Shown one piece after another: positions 1 to 8,041 of a stretch of DNA of 64,000 nucleotides (the first letter of the stretch is position 1; the number at the start of each line of letters is the position of its first letter). The position numbers and the translations under genes were made by a program. This stretch comes from Methylobacterium sp. FF17 (GTDB lineage: Bacteria; Pseudomonadota; Alphaproteobacteria; Rhizobiales; Beijerinckiaceae): assembly GCF_025813715.1 (NCBI RefSeq), contig NZ_CP107532.1:1488001-1552000 (forward strand), given 5' to 3'. The notes beneath the pieces are model-generated. The model searched no databases, was not told the origin of the DNA, and saw only the letters and a program-made list of their open reading frames with translations.

Positions 1-20
1 GCTCTTCGAAGAGGGCGCGT

Positions 21-133
21 CCCCCTCCCCCTTGCGGGGAGGGGTCAGGGGTGGGGCTGGTTGGGTGACCCTCGGCCCCCAGAGGCTGGCGGAGCCACCC
101 CCACCTCCGGCTCCTCCCCGCAAGGGGGAGGAG
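21..133. repeat. Dispersed palindromic repeat A, copy 1
   Basis: A CCCTCCCC-TTGC-GGGGAGGGG palindrome opens the element. About 90 bp on, a CTCCTCCCC-GCAA-GGGGGAGGAG palindrome in the opposite sense closes it, with GGGGTGGGG and CCACCCCCACC between. The same arrangement recurs at 27982-28089, 30249-30360 and 41811-41914, always between genes. It resembles REP/BIME elements: two inverted palindromes around a short linker. Here it lies just past the stop of the SsuC-like gene, so it may also act as an mRNA end. Repeat status is seen directly; function is inferred. Confidence 0.75.
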
Positions 134-178
134 AGCCGTGCCAGGATCCGTGCGTCGTGATCAGTCCCAAATGGCGCA

Positions 179-976
179 TCACGCGTTCCGGTAGGCCGGG
201 TTCCAGGCCAGGAACCTGCGCTCAAGCAGCCGGGTCACGGCATCCGCCGCCTTGCCGAGGCCGGCATAGATCACGATGGCCAGGACCACGACGTCCACCA
301 GCATGAACTCGCGCGCCTGCATCGCCATGTAGCCGAGGCCGGAGGAGGCCGAGATCGTCTCGGCGACGATCAGCGTCAGCCACATGATGCCGAGTGCGTA
401 GCGCAGGCCCACGAAGATCGAGGGCAGCGCGCCCGGCAGCACCACGCGGGTGAAGAGCGAGACCGGCGACATGCCGTAGACCCGGCCCATCTCGACGAGT
501 TGCGGATCGACCGAGCGGATGCCGTGCAGGGTGTTGGCGTAGACCGGGAAGAACACGCCGATCGCCACGAGGAAGAGCTTGGCCTCCTCGTCGATTCCGA
601 ACCACAGGATCACCAGGGGGATCAGCGACAGGTGCGGGATGTTGCGGATCATCTGCAGTGTCGTGTCGGTCAGGCGCTCGGACAGCCGCGACAGGCCATT
701 GGCGAGGCCGAGCGCGAAGCCGATGCCACCACCGATGAGGAAGCCGACCGCCGCGCGGGCGAAGCTGATCGAGAGGTTGGTCCAGAGTTCGCCGCTGCGC
801 GCCGCCGCCCAGCCCGCCGCGAGGACGCCGGAGGGCGCCGGCATGAAGCGGGTGGAGACGAGGCCGGCGGAAGCAGCCACCTGCCAGCCCAGCAGGATCG
901 CCACGGGGACGAGCCAGGGCGTCAGGCGCTCGGCGGCGCGGGCCTTGAAGGTGCGGGTCTCGGAAAGGGTCGTCAT
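179..976 (-). CDS. ssuC: SsuC-like ABC transporter permease (aliphatic sulfonate/nitrate/taurine type)
   Basis: 265 aa inner-membrane permease of the BPD_transp_1 family, close to SsuC/TauC. Several hydrophobic spans are visible (for example PWLVPVAILLGWQVAASAGL near residue 22, VVVLAIVIYAGLG near the C terminus). The EAA-type loop reads GRVYGMSPVSLFTRVVLPGALPSI. ATG at 976 was chosen because the upstream extension is low-complexity and starts inside the SsuE-like gene. It follows the FMN reductase gene by about 60 bp on the same strand. No ATPase, binding protein or monooxygenase lies to the right, so the rest of the transporter must be left of the window or elsewhere. Sulfonate specificity is inferred from family and neighbour. 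Confidence 0.85.
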   Translation of the reverse strand: MTTLSETRTFKARAAERLTPWLVPVAILLGWQVAASAGLVSTRFMPAPSGVLAAGWAAARSGELWTNLSISFARAAVGFLIGGGIGFALGLANGLSRLSERLTDTTLQMIRNIPHLSLIPLVILWFGIDEEAKLFLVAIGVFFPVYANTLHGIRSVDPQLVEMGRVYGMSPVSLFTRVVLPGALPSIFVGLRYALGIMWLTLIVAETISASSGLGYMAMQAREFMLVDVVVLAIVIYAGLGKAADAVTRLLERRFLAWNPAYRNA

Positions 977-1037
977 GCGCTTCAGCCCTTGCTCGGCGGG
1001 GCGATGGGGTGGCGTCGGGCGATCAGCGGCGGCGTCC

Positions 1038-1628
1038 TCACCCGGCGCTGGCGAAGGCCGCAGGCCCCGCTTTGGGGGCGGATGCGCGGGCGGCGCGGGC
1101 TCCAAGCAGGTCCGCGAGCTGGCCCGCCGCATCCTTGACCCGGGCCTTCACGCCGGCATCGACCAGGACGCCGTCACGAAAATCCGCATCGGAACCGTAG
1201 ACGGCACTGGGGATCGTGTGGGCGCTGAAGAACCCGAACAGCGGACGCAGGGAATGCTCGACCACGAGGGCGTGACGCGGTCCGCCGCCGGTGGCGGACA
1301 GGATCACCGGCTTGCCCACCAGGGCGGCGGGATCGACGAAGTCGAACAGGTGCTTGAACAGGCCCGTATAGGCTCCCTTGTAGACCGGCGAGCCCACGAT
1401 GAGCGCATCCGCCCCCTCGATGGCCTCGACGATGCGGCGCGCCGGCAGCGGCAGTAGATCCCGCGACCACGCGGCCCCGAGGCCGGTGCCGGCATCCACC
1501 ATGTCGTAGAGGCGGATCTCGGCCCGGATCTCGGCGCCCACCGCCTCAGCGAGAGCCTCCGCGAGGGCCCGTGTCTTCGAAGGGCGCTGGAGGTTGGCGG
1601 TGAAGCCGACGATGCGGGGCAGCGACAT
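1038..1628 (-). CDS. ssuE: NADPH-dependent FMN reductase, SsuE/MsuE-like
   Basis: 196 aa flavodoxin-fold reductase. The N terminus PRIVGFTANLQRPSKTRALAEA is the FMN phosphate-binding segment, and GSPVYKGAYTGLFKHLFD (near residues 78-95) is the SsuE signature around the flavin. Family members reduce FMN for a two-component alkanesulfonate monooxygenase (SsuD). Placement directly ahead of an SsuC permease supports a role in sulfur scavenging. The C-terminal tail is Ala-rich and unlikely to be structured. No ssuD is in view, so the acceptor monooxygenase is unknown. Confidence 0.85.
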   Translation of the reverse strand: MSLPRIVGFTANLQRPSKTRALAEALAEAVGAEIRAEIRLYDMVDAGTGLGAAWSRDLLPLPARRIVEAIEGADALIVGSPVYKGAYTGLFKHLFDFVDPAALVGKPVILSATGGGPRHALVVEHSLRPLFGFFSAHTIPSAVYGSDADFRDGVLVDAGVKARVKDAAGQLADLLGARAARASAPKAGPAAFASAG

Positions 1629-1915
1629 GGGATCACTTTCGAATCGGCGCCAAGATCTCGGAACGCGTGAGCGCCACCGTCCCAGAGGAGCACTGGTCAA
1701 CACGGATGATCCCGCAGATATGCGCACTGTAAAACGTGATGGATTACGCGCCGATCGGTGACGACGCCTTGACGAAAACGTGCCCGTTGCGGGCCGCAAA
1801 ATCAATAAAACGTTCTTTTGAAAGCAACGGCGCCGGGAGAGAATCTCTCCAACCAGCGGGCATCCCGGAGACGATCTCCGTCGAGGAGCATTATCCTGCC
1901 AGAACTTCCACCCGA

Positions 1916-3031
1916 TCAGGCGGTCGCGCCGTCGAGCACGCCGTGCAGCACGACCCGTTCGAAGGCCCGCAGGAGGTCGGCGTCGAGCTTCGGAACCATG
2001 GCCTGCATCAGGGTATGGGCTTCCCGATGCGGGAGCGGATCGCGGTAAGGCCTCCGTTCCGTGAGCGCCGAGTGGATGTCGCAGATCGTGACCAAGCGCA
2101 CGAGGTCGGGAATCGCCGCGCCGGCGAGTCCGTCGGGATAGCCGCTGCCGTCGAGCATCTCGTGATGGTGCCGGACGACCTCGAGGGTCGCGGTGTCGAA
2201 GCCGCCCTGGTCCTTGAGGAGATCGGCGCCGATGGCGGGATGGGTGCGCATCACCGCCAGTTCGGCGGCGCTGAGCCGGCTCGGCTTGTTCAGGATCGCG
2301 AGGGGGATCTTCGCCTTGCCGAGGTCGTGCAGGAGAGCGGCCCGGGCCAGGCGCATCTGGTCGGCATGGGTGAGCCTGAGGCCCGCTCCGAACGCGGCGG
2401 CGTATCCGGCGACGCTGAGGGAGTGCTGGTAGAGTTGCTGGTCGTGGCGCTCGATGACCTCCAGCCAGGTCCGGATACCGCAATCCGAGATCGCCGCGAG
2501 GATGGTCTCTGTTCCGGCATCGGCCTCGGCCGGGGTCAGGGGATGTCCGGCCGAAGCAGCTTCGAACAGCCGGGCGATCATGCCGCTGGCGGCCCGCGCG
2601 AGGCTCTCGGCTTTTCTGGAGATCGCCGGGCCGGAGGATCCTTCGCCGGGAAGGGCCGGGGCGGTCATCGTCGCGGCGGTGTTGCGACGCGCCGCCTGCC
2701 AGGTGTCGATGAGGCCGAATAGGGTGGCGAGCACGACCGTCCGGGGCGCATCCGCCCGCAGGGTCCGGGTCGCCGCGGCCATGCGTCCGGCCGGCGCCTG
2801 GTCGGTGAGTTGGAGGCTCGCGATCCGGGAAACGTGCAGGCGTGCGATCCAGGTCCGCGCCAGGGCGACATCCTGGTTGACATCGACCACGGCGACGAGG
2901 GGCAGGACGGCCGGCAATGCCTCGCGCGGCCCGATGCAGTGGCAGGCGACCACGTTCTCCACGGCACGGGCGAGCAGGGCCGCAAGATGCGGCCTGTCCG
3001 AGACGATGAGGACAGCGGGTGCTTGGGTCAC
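1916..3031 (-). CDS. HD-GYP domain protein with degenerate receiver-like N terminus
   Basis: 371 aa. Residues 1-110 resemble a receiver domain (VLIVSD start, AVVDV with D50 in the phospho-acceptor position) but lack a clear conserved Lys, so it may be degenerate. Residues about 195-360 form an HD-GYP domain with HDLGK (H235, D236) and HHHEMLDGSGYP (288-299), the metal and GYP motifs of cyclic-di-GMP phosphodiesterases. Predicted cytosolic. It is transcribed alone, with an AT-rich upstream gap shared with divergent msrA. No GGDEF partner is in the window. Phosphodiesterase activity is inferred from intact motifs. Confidence 0.85.
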   Translation of the reverse strand: MTQAPAVLIVSDRPHLAALLARAVENVVACHCIGPREALPAVLPLVAVVDVNQDVALARTWIARLHVSRIASLQLTDQAPAGRMAAATRTLRADAPRTVVLATLFGLIDTWQAARRNTAATMTAPALPGEGSSGPAISRKAESLARAASGMIARLFEAASAGHPLTPAEADAGTETILAAISDCGIRTWLEVIERHDQQLYQHSLSVAGYAAAFGAGLRLTHADQMRLARAALLHDLGKAKIPLAILNKPSRLSAAELAVMRTHPAIGADLLKDQGGFDTATLEVVRHHHEMLDGSGYPDGLAGAAIPDLVRLVTICDIHSALTERRPYRDPLPHREAHTLMQAMVPKLDADLLRAFERVVLHGVLDGATA

Positions 3032-3407
3032 GGGCGGATCCGGTCGACGTGGCGCGTGGTCCGGCCTTCCGCCCGACAGACGATATTTGACAGAAAGTTG
3101 TTATCGATAAATTCACGACAAATCATCCGGGAAGACCACTGACCCCTTGTGCGGGCGCCCGTCGATGCGCACCGCCCGCGTGGCGAGACATTGCGTCGTC
3201 CGGACCTCGTGAGTCGCGCTGTCCTGTGCGGGGCGGCGGGCCGGGACCGCATCCGCTTCAACTCGGCGGTCGGGCGCCCCATATGAGCCTCAGCCAATCG
3301 CCCTCCCGACCACGCCCAGCGCGCGGCCTGCCATCCGGTCCTCGCGAACCTCGCGCCGTAACGGTCCGGCGCTGCGCGCGGCCCGCTCCCAACCGGAGAT
3401 CCAGCCG
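3032..3407. other. Intergenic region between divergent HD-GYP and msrA genes
   Basis: 376 bp without a gene. The stretch 3085-3130 is clearly AT-richer than its surroundings (TTGTTATCGATAAATTC) and is the likely promoter area for the HD-GYP gene. Nothing recognisable as an RNA gene or repeat is seen in the remainder. Confidence 0.4.
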
Positions 3408-4064
3408 ATGTTCCAGTTCCGCAAGCGTCCCGAGATGCCCGATCCCGCCGATATCCTGCCGGGGCGGCCGAATCCGATCCCCACCGCCGAACGGCACTTC
3501 GTCAACGGCAACCCGCTCAAGGGCCCCTATCCGGAAGGCTTCCGGCACATCGTCCTCGGGCTGGGCTGCTTCTGGGGCACGGAGCGCAAGTTCTGGCAGC
3601 TGCCGCGCGGGGTGTTCGTCACCGCCGTGGGGTATGCCGGGGGGACGACGCCCAACCCGACCTACGAGGAGGTCTGCTCAGGGCTGACCGGGCACAACGA
3701 GGTGGTGCTCGTGGTCCACGACCCGGCGGAACTGTCCCTGGAGGCGGTACTCAAGACCTTCTTCGAAAACCATGACCCGACCCAGGGCATGCGCCAGGGC
3801 AACGATGTCGGCACCCAGTATCGCTCCGGGATCTACACGGTCGATGCCGACCAGGCGGACGTCGCCGAGCGGGTGCGGGCGGCCTACGGCGCGGCGCTGC
3901 AGGCGCGAGGCTTCGGGCCGATCACCACCGAGATCAAGCCGCTGGAGGCGTTCTACTTCGCGGAAGCGTACCACCAGCAGTACCTCGCCAAGAACCCGGC
4001 CGGTTACTGCGGCGTCGGCGGCACCGGGGTCACCTGCCCGATCGGCACCGGCGTCGCCGCCTGA
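3408..4064 (+). CDS. msrA: Peptide-methionine (S)-S-oxide reductase MsrA
   Basis: 218 aa. The catalytic motif GCFWG is at residues 53-57 (Cys54), followed by the typical [22 protein letters not shown] block. The C terminus [15 protein letters not shown] carries cysteines suited to resolving the sulfenic acid via thioredoxin. It repairs methionine-S-sulfoxide in oxidised proteins. About 45 residues precede the core, typical of the longer E. coli-like MsrA form. No msrB is adjacent. A strong hairpin follows the stop codon. Confidence 0.95.
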   Translation: MFQFRKRPEMPDPADILPGRPNPIPTAERHFVNGNPLKGPYPEGFRHIVLGLGCFWGTERKFWQLPRGVFVTAVGYAGGTTPNPTYEEVCSGLTGHNEVVLVVHDPAELSLEAVLKTFFENHDPTQGMRQGNDVGTQYRSGIYTVDADQADVAERVRAAYGAALQARGFGPITTEIKPLEAFYFAEAYHQQYLAKNPAGYCGVGGTGVTCPIGTGVAA

Positions 4065-4085
4065 GCCCGGACGCCTCCGTTGAGA

Positions 4086-4118
4086 GGCCGGCAAGCGCCT
4101 CGCCGCGACTTGCCGGCC
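4086..4118 (+). terminator. Hairpin downstream of msrA
   Basis: Perfect 10-bp inverted repeat GGCCGGCAAG / CTTGCCGGCC with a 13-nt loop, 21 bp past the msrA stop. There is no U-tract after it, so it may be a weak or Rho-assisted terminator or an mRNA 3' stabiliser. Confidence 0.5.
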
Positions 4119-4207
4119 CGCCTCCCCCATGCGACAGGCCCGCGCGAAGCGTTGCGGTTGCACCGCACGATTCCGGGACCGGGATCGTCGGACAAGGGGA
4201 TCTCGAT

Positions 4208-4708
4208 ATGGAAAGCCTCTTCGAGAAGGCACTGTTCGCGAGCCGCTGGCTCCTGGCGCCGTTCTATGGAGCCCTCGCGATCGGTATTCTGGTGCTGCTG
4301 GTCAAGCTGCTGCAGGAACTCGCTCATTTCGTGCTGCACATGTGGGACGCCACCGAATCGCAGGTCGTGCTCGGCGTCCTGACCATGGTCGACCTGTCCC
4401 TCACCGCCTCGCTCCTCGTGATCGTGATGTTTTCCGGCTACGAGAACTTCGTCTCGAAGATCGATCACGCCGACCACAAGGACTGGCCGGCCTGGATGGG
4501 GACCATCGACTTCACCGGGCTCAAGCTGAAGCTCGTCTCGTCCATCGTCGCCATCTCGGCGATCTCGCTCCTGAAGGCCTTCATGGACCTGAAGGCGATG
4601 AGCGACCGGGACCTGTACTGGCTGGTCGGCATCCATATGGTGTTCGTGGTCTCCGGCCTGCTGATGGCGTTGACCGACCGCCTGATCGCGGGCCACCACG
4701 ACCGCTGA
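4208..4708 (+). CDS. YqhA/UPF0114 (TIGR00645) family inner-membrane protein
   Basis: 166 aa with hydrophobic spans at about 11-35, 53-77, 97-120 and 136-155. The LFEKALFASRWLLAPFYG start and VMFSGYENFVSKID segment are typical of the UPF0114 family. Biochemical function is unknown. It precedes the DUF2293 gene by 30 bp with a good ribosome-binding site (TAGGAG) there, so the two probably share a transcript. Confidence 0.85.
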   Translation: MESLFEKALFASRWLLAPFYGALAIGILVLLVKLLQELAHFVLHMWDATESQVVLGVLTMVDLSLTASLLVIVMFSGYENFVSKIDHADHKDWPAWMGTIDFTGLKLKLVSSIVAISAISLLKAFMDLKAMSDRDLYWLVGIHMVFVVSGLLMALTDRLIAGHHDR

Positions 4709-4738
4709 TCCCGGGGCGCTTTTTAGGAGAGCGAGGCG

Positions 4739-5065
4739 ATGAACCGGCGCGAGGCGGTGGCGGCGGCCCTGACGCATCTCGCTCCGCGCCTGCCCGAATT
4801 CGAGACGGAGGCGGTGATCGACCGGGCCCTGGCCAGCCCGGGCCTGCGCAACGCCCAGGCGGACACCGCCGCTTGGCTCGCCCTCGTGGCCTATGCCCGC
4901 CACGTCTTCACCGAGTACGACGCCCTGCTGGATGAGGGCTACGACCGCGACAGCGCCCGCCACTTCGTCCTCGACGAACTCAACGACGTGCTCGCCGAAT
5001 GGGGCACGCGCCGCCGGGTCTCCGATGCCGAGACCGCTCCGGAGGATGATTCCGAGTCCTCCTGA
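4739..5065 (+). CDS. DUF2293-like small protein
   Basis: 108 aa, soluble and acidic at the C terminus (EDDSESS). The core LAPRLPEFETEAVIDRALASPG, then AAWLALVAYARHVFTEYDALLDEGYDRDSARHFVLDELN, matches my recollection of alphaproteobacterial DUF2293 proteins. Function unknown. A TTTTTAGGAGAG ribosome-binding site lies 8-12 nt before the ATG. Confidence 0.7.
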   Translation: MNRREAVAAALTHLAPRLPEFETEAVIDRALASPGLRNAQADTAAWLALVAYARHVFTEYDALLDEGYDRDSARHFVLDELNDVLAEWGTRRRVSDAETAPEDDSESS

Positions 5066-5240
5066 ATCGGTCCTCCCGTGGCTCCAAGGACCCGCCTCCC
5101 CGAGGGCGGGCCGGTTCCGCGTGGTATTGCCGACGCAGGGTTGCACCCGAACGGCTTGCCCCCGGTGGCCCCGGACGGCATCGTCCCGGTCGGCCGCGAC
5201 GTTCTCGTCCGGGCCGGCAATGGTGAAGGATTTCCGCTTC

Positions 5241-5450
5241 ATGAAGATCAGCGCGCGCAACGTCCTCAAGGGCAAGGTCGTCTCCGTCGAGAAGGGCGCC
5301 ACCACCGCCCATGTGAAGATCGAGATCGCGGGCGGCGAAGTGGTGACGGCCTCGATCACCAACGAGTCCGTCGACAGCCTCAAGCTGACCGTGGGCGGCG
5401 ACGCCTACGCCGTCGTGAAATCCTCCGACGTCCTCGTCGCGGTGGATTGA
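5241..5450 (+). CDS. Mop/TOBE-domain molybdopterin- or molybdate-binding protein
   Basis: 69 aa single TOBE domain. MKISARNVLKGKVVSVEKGA and the alternating beta-strand pattern VVTASITNESVDSLKL are characteristic of molbindins, which oligomerise to bind molybdate or tungstate in the cytosol. ATG 5241 matches the family N terminus; an in-frame ATG at 5220 would add seven residues. No modABC genes are in the window. It sits four bases ahead of the next gene, so the two are probably cotranscribed. Confidence 0.85.
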   Translation: MKISARNVLKGKVVSVEKGATTAHVKIEIAGGEVVTASITNESVDSLKLTVGGDAYAVVKSSDVLVAVD

Positions 5451-5454
5451 GATC

Positions 5455-5994
5455 ATGCGCCGCTTTGCCGCCGTCGTGCTCCTCGCGCTGGCCGCCCTGC
5501 CGGCACGGGCCCAGGGCGAGCCTCCGCACAGCCCGGGCGGAACGCCGGGCGCGGATCCCGCCGCCTGCACGCAGTTCGACTGGTCGCTCCTGCGCGAGCA
5601 GGCCTGGTTCTCGGCTGCCGGCCTGCCGCGGGTCGAATCCGGCGGCACGCTTGCGGCAATGCCGGCCGCGACCCTCGGCCTGAGGCCGCGGGACGCGATC
5701 ACCCTGCCCTTCGCGCCCTCGCGGGAGCCGAAGCCCGGCTCCTTCAGCGGCGTGCTGCACCTCGACGCGCCGCTGGCGCCCGGCCCCTATCAGGTCACCC
5801 TCTCGGACCGGGCCTGGATCGACGTCAGCCAGGACGAGAAGACCACTCGGCCCGCCACGGCCCACACCATGCGGCCGGGCTGCCCGATGCTCGCGAAGAG
5901 CGTGCGCTTCCAGCTCGGCACCGCGCCCATCACCATCGTGGTGAGCAATGCCGCGTCGGACGCCATCCGCATCGCCGTCGCACCCGTGGAGTAG
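5455..5994 (+). CDS. Exported protein of unknown function
   Basis: 179 aa with a clear Sec signal peptide (MRRFAAVVLLALAALPARAQG, cleavage near ARA-QG). The mature part carries a CTQFDW motif near its start, a YQVTLSDRAWIDVSQ strand pair, and CPMLAKSVRFQL near the end. This recalls a family of small alphaproteobacterial periplasmic proteins of unknown role. Two cysteines in the mature part could form a disulfide. I do not assign a function. Confidence 0.65.
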   Translation: MRRFAAVVLLALAALPARAQGEPPHSPGGTPGADPAACTQFDWSLLREQAWFSAAGLPRVESGGTLAAMPAATLGLRPRDAITLPFAPSREPKPGSFSGVLHLDAPLAPGPYQVTLSDRAWIDVSQDEKTTRPATAHTMRPGCPMLAKSVRFQLGTAPITIVVSNAASDAIRIAVAPVE

Positions 5995-6042
5995 CTCCGG
6001 GGGGGCTGGAGCCGCTTCCGTCCGGACGCAATCGGCTCTAGC

Positions 6043-7098
6043 GTGGCGCCCCACGTTCTCGTTCGATCTCACTTGCTCGTTCGATCTCACTTGCTCGTCC
6101 GATTCCACTCGCTCGTCCGATCCGTCGCACGATGCTCCGCGCCGCGCCCGGCGCGGAAGCGTATCCCGGGAGCCCCTCCGCTGACCCTCCTCCGCCTCGT
6201 GACGCTCCTGCTCCTCGGCCTCCCCCTGTCGGCACAGGCCCAGGACCGGGGCAGCGTCAATCCGAAGCCGCTTCCGCCCCTCGCGAACCCCGACGCACCC
6301 GACACGCCGGCCAAGGCCCTGTTCGGCCGGGCCACGACGCCCGCCTCCGGCCCGGCCCATGCCTACGGCTCCTATGCCAAGGGCTGTTTCTCGGGAGGCG
6401 AGGCGCTCGCGGTCGACGGACCGAACTGGCAGGTGATGCGCCTGTCGCGCAACCGCATGTGGGGCACCCCGCCGCTGGTGGAGTTCCTGGAGCGGCTCGC
6501 CGCCAAGGCGCCGCAGGTGGGTTGGAACGGCCTCCTCGTCGGGGACATGTCCCAGCCGCGCGGCGGTCCGATGCTCACGGGGCACGCCTCGCACCAGCTC
6601 GGCCTCGACGCCGACGTCTGGCTGACCCCGATGCCGAACCACCGCATGAGCCGGGCCGAGCGCGAGGAGACCTCCGCCACCAACGTGGTGCGGTCCGACC
6701 GCCTCGACATCGACCCGCAGGTCTGGCGCCCGGAGCACCTCCGGTTGATCCGGATGACGGCCCAGGAGCGCGAGGTGGCGCGCATCTTCGTCAACCCGGC
6801 GATCAAGAAGGCCCTGTGCCGGGAGGCCGGCGGCGACCGGGCCTGGCTCTCGAAGGTGCGGCCGATGTACGGGCACAACTATCACTATCATATCCGCCTC
6901 GCCTGCCCGGCGGGCCAGGACCAGTGCGGCGACCAGGCCCCGCCCCCCTCCGGCGACGGCTGCGGCGAGGAGCTCGCCTACTGGTTCAGCGACGCGGTGA
7001 TGAACCCGAGACCCTCCACGAAGCCGCCGAAGCCCAGACCCCCGATGACCCTGGCCGCCCTTCCGGCCGCCTGCCGGGCGGTGCTGAAGGCGCGCTGA
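6043..7098 (+). CDS. mepA: Penicillin-insensitive murein endopeptidase MepA (M74)
   Basis: Up to 351 aa. The mature domain has the M74 zinc motifs TGHASHQLGLDADVWL and HNYHYHIRLACP, plus family blocks GNWQ-like GPNWQVMRLSRNRMWG and GWNGLLVGDMS. It cleaves D-Ala-mDAP crosslinks in periplasmic peptidoglycan. A hydrophobic signal segment (TLLRLVTLLLLGLPLSAQAQ) ends near residue 67. The start is doubtful: the only upstream in-frame options are GTG 6043, TTG 6073 and TTG 6091, all inside or next to an 18-bp tandem repeat, and a GTG at 6199 leaves almost no n-region. The domain call is firm; the N terminus is not. Confidence 0.85.
   Translation: MAPHVLVRSHLLVRSHLLVRFHSLVRSVARCSAPRPARKRIPGAPPLTLLRLVTLLLLGLPLSAQAQDRGSVNPKPLPPLANPDAPDTPAKALFGRATTPASGPAHAYGSYAKGCFSGGEALAVDGPNWQVMRLSRNRMWGTPPLVEFLERLAAKAPQVGWNGLLVGDMSQPRGGPMLTGHASHQLGLDADVWLTPMPNHRMSRAEREETSATNVVRSDRLDIDPQVWRPEHLRLIRMTAQEREVARIFVNPAIKKALCREAGGDRAWLSKVRPMYGHNYHYHIRLACPAGQDQCGDQAPPPSGDGCGEELAYWFSDAVMNPRPSTKPPKPRPPMTLAALPAACRAVLKAR
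6058..6122. repeat. 18-bp tandem repeat at the mepA 5' end
   Basis: Unit CTCGTTCGATCTCACTTG occurs twice exactly (6058-6075, 6076-6093), once with changes (6094-6111), then a partial copy. Read in the mepA frame it gives a repeating LVRSHL pattern. It lies where the mepA leader or extended signal peptide begins, so copy-number change would alter the leader without shifting frame. Confidence 0.85.
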
Positions 7099-7150
7099 CC
7101 GAACCTCCCCGCCGCCCCGTGCAGGTGGCCAGCCGAACGACAGGACACCG

Positions 7151-8041
7151 ATGGGCGAACGGATCACGATCACGGCCGAGGACGGCACGCAGGCGACCAT
7201 CGCGGTGGACGGCGCCGAGCCGGTCTCCTGGCAAGTGGCGGGTCGCGAATACCTCTGGAGCGGCGACCCGGCGCACTGGAATCGCCATGCGCCGTGGCTG
7301 TTCCCGGTGGTCGGCGCCTCGACCGGCGGCGCGGTGCAGGTGGACGGCCGGGCCTACCCGATGCCGCAGCACGGCTTTGCCCGCGACCTGGCCTTCACGG
7401 TAATCGAGCGGGCCGGGGACAGCGTGCGCCTGCGTCTTACGGACAGCGCGGAAACCCGCGTGCACTACCCCTATGCCTTCCGCCTCGACATCACGGCCCG
7501 GGTCGGCCCCGGCCTCCTCGACTTCGAGGTCTGGATCGAGAACACCGACACGCGGGCGCTGCCCTACGGACTGGGCTTCCACCCGGCCTTCCCCTGGCCC
7601 TTTGCCGGCGGCACCCGCGCGGCCGGGGGCGGCTACGCGGTCCGGTTCGCGCAGCCCGAGCGCCCCTTCGCGCCCGAGGTGGGGGCCGGCGGCCTGCTCC
7701 TGCGTGAAGAGCGGCCGATCCCCCTGGAAGGCGCCACCCTGCCCCTCGATCCGGCGATCTTCAGCGAGGCCCTGGTCTTCCGCGACGCGGCGAGCAGCTG
7801 GCTGCGCTTCACAGGCCCGGACGGTCAGGCGATCCGCATGGCGGTCTCGGATTTCCCGCACCTTGCCGTCTGGACCAAGCCGACGGCGCCGTTCCTGTCC
7901 CTCGAATGCTGGACGGGCCATGCGGACTGGGCGGGCTTCACCGGCGACCTCGTGGAGCGGGACTCGCAGCGCCTGCTGGCCCCCGGCGCCCGAGCCCGCC
8001 ACGGCGTCACCCTCTCCTTCGAGCCGGAGGCCCGGGGATGA
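7151..8041 (+). CDS. Aldose 1-epimerase-family (galactose mutarotase-like) protein
   Basis: 296 aa beta-rich protein of the aldose-1-epimerase superfamily. QHGFARDLAF is near residue 75, YGLGFHPAFPWPF near 140, and SLECWTGHADW near 249. These His-containing segments match the YeaD/GalM-like sugar-binding site. The likely role is interconverting anomers of a sugar or sugar phosphate; the substrate is not predictable. The stop overlaps the tenA start by 4 bp (ATGA), indicating translational coupling. Confidence 0.8.
   Translation: MGERITITAEDGTQATIAVDGAEPVSWQVAGREYLWSGDPAHWNRHAPWLFPVVGASTGGAVQVDGRAYPMPQHGFARDLAFTVIERAGDSVRLRLTDSAETRVHYPYAFRLDITARVGPGLLDFEVWIENTDTRALPYGLGFHPAFPWPFAGGTRAAGGGYAVRFAQPERPFAPEVGAGGLLLREERPIPLEGATLPLDPAIFSEALVFRDAASSWLRFTGPDGQAIRMAVSDFPHLAVWTKPTAPFLSLECWTGHADWAGFTGDLVERDSQRLLAPGARARHGVTLSFEPEARG

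Noticed and set aside
7900..8037. TPP riboswitch ahead of tenA
   Set aside because: The region is coding for the epimerase-like protein, and no THI-element core motifs are visible.
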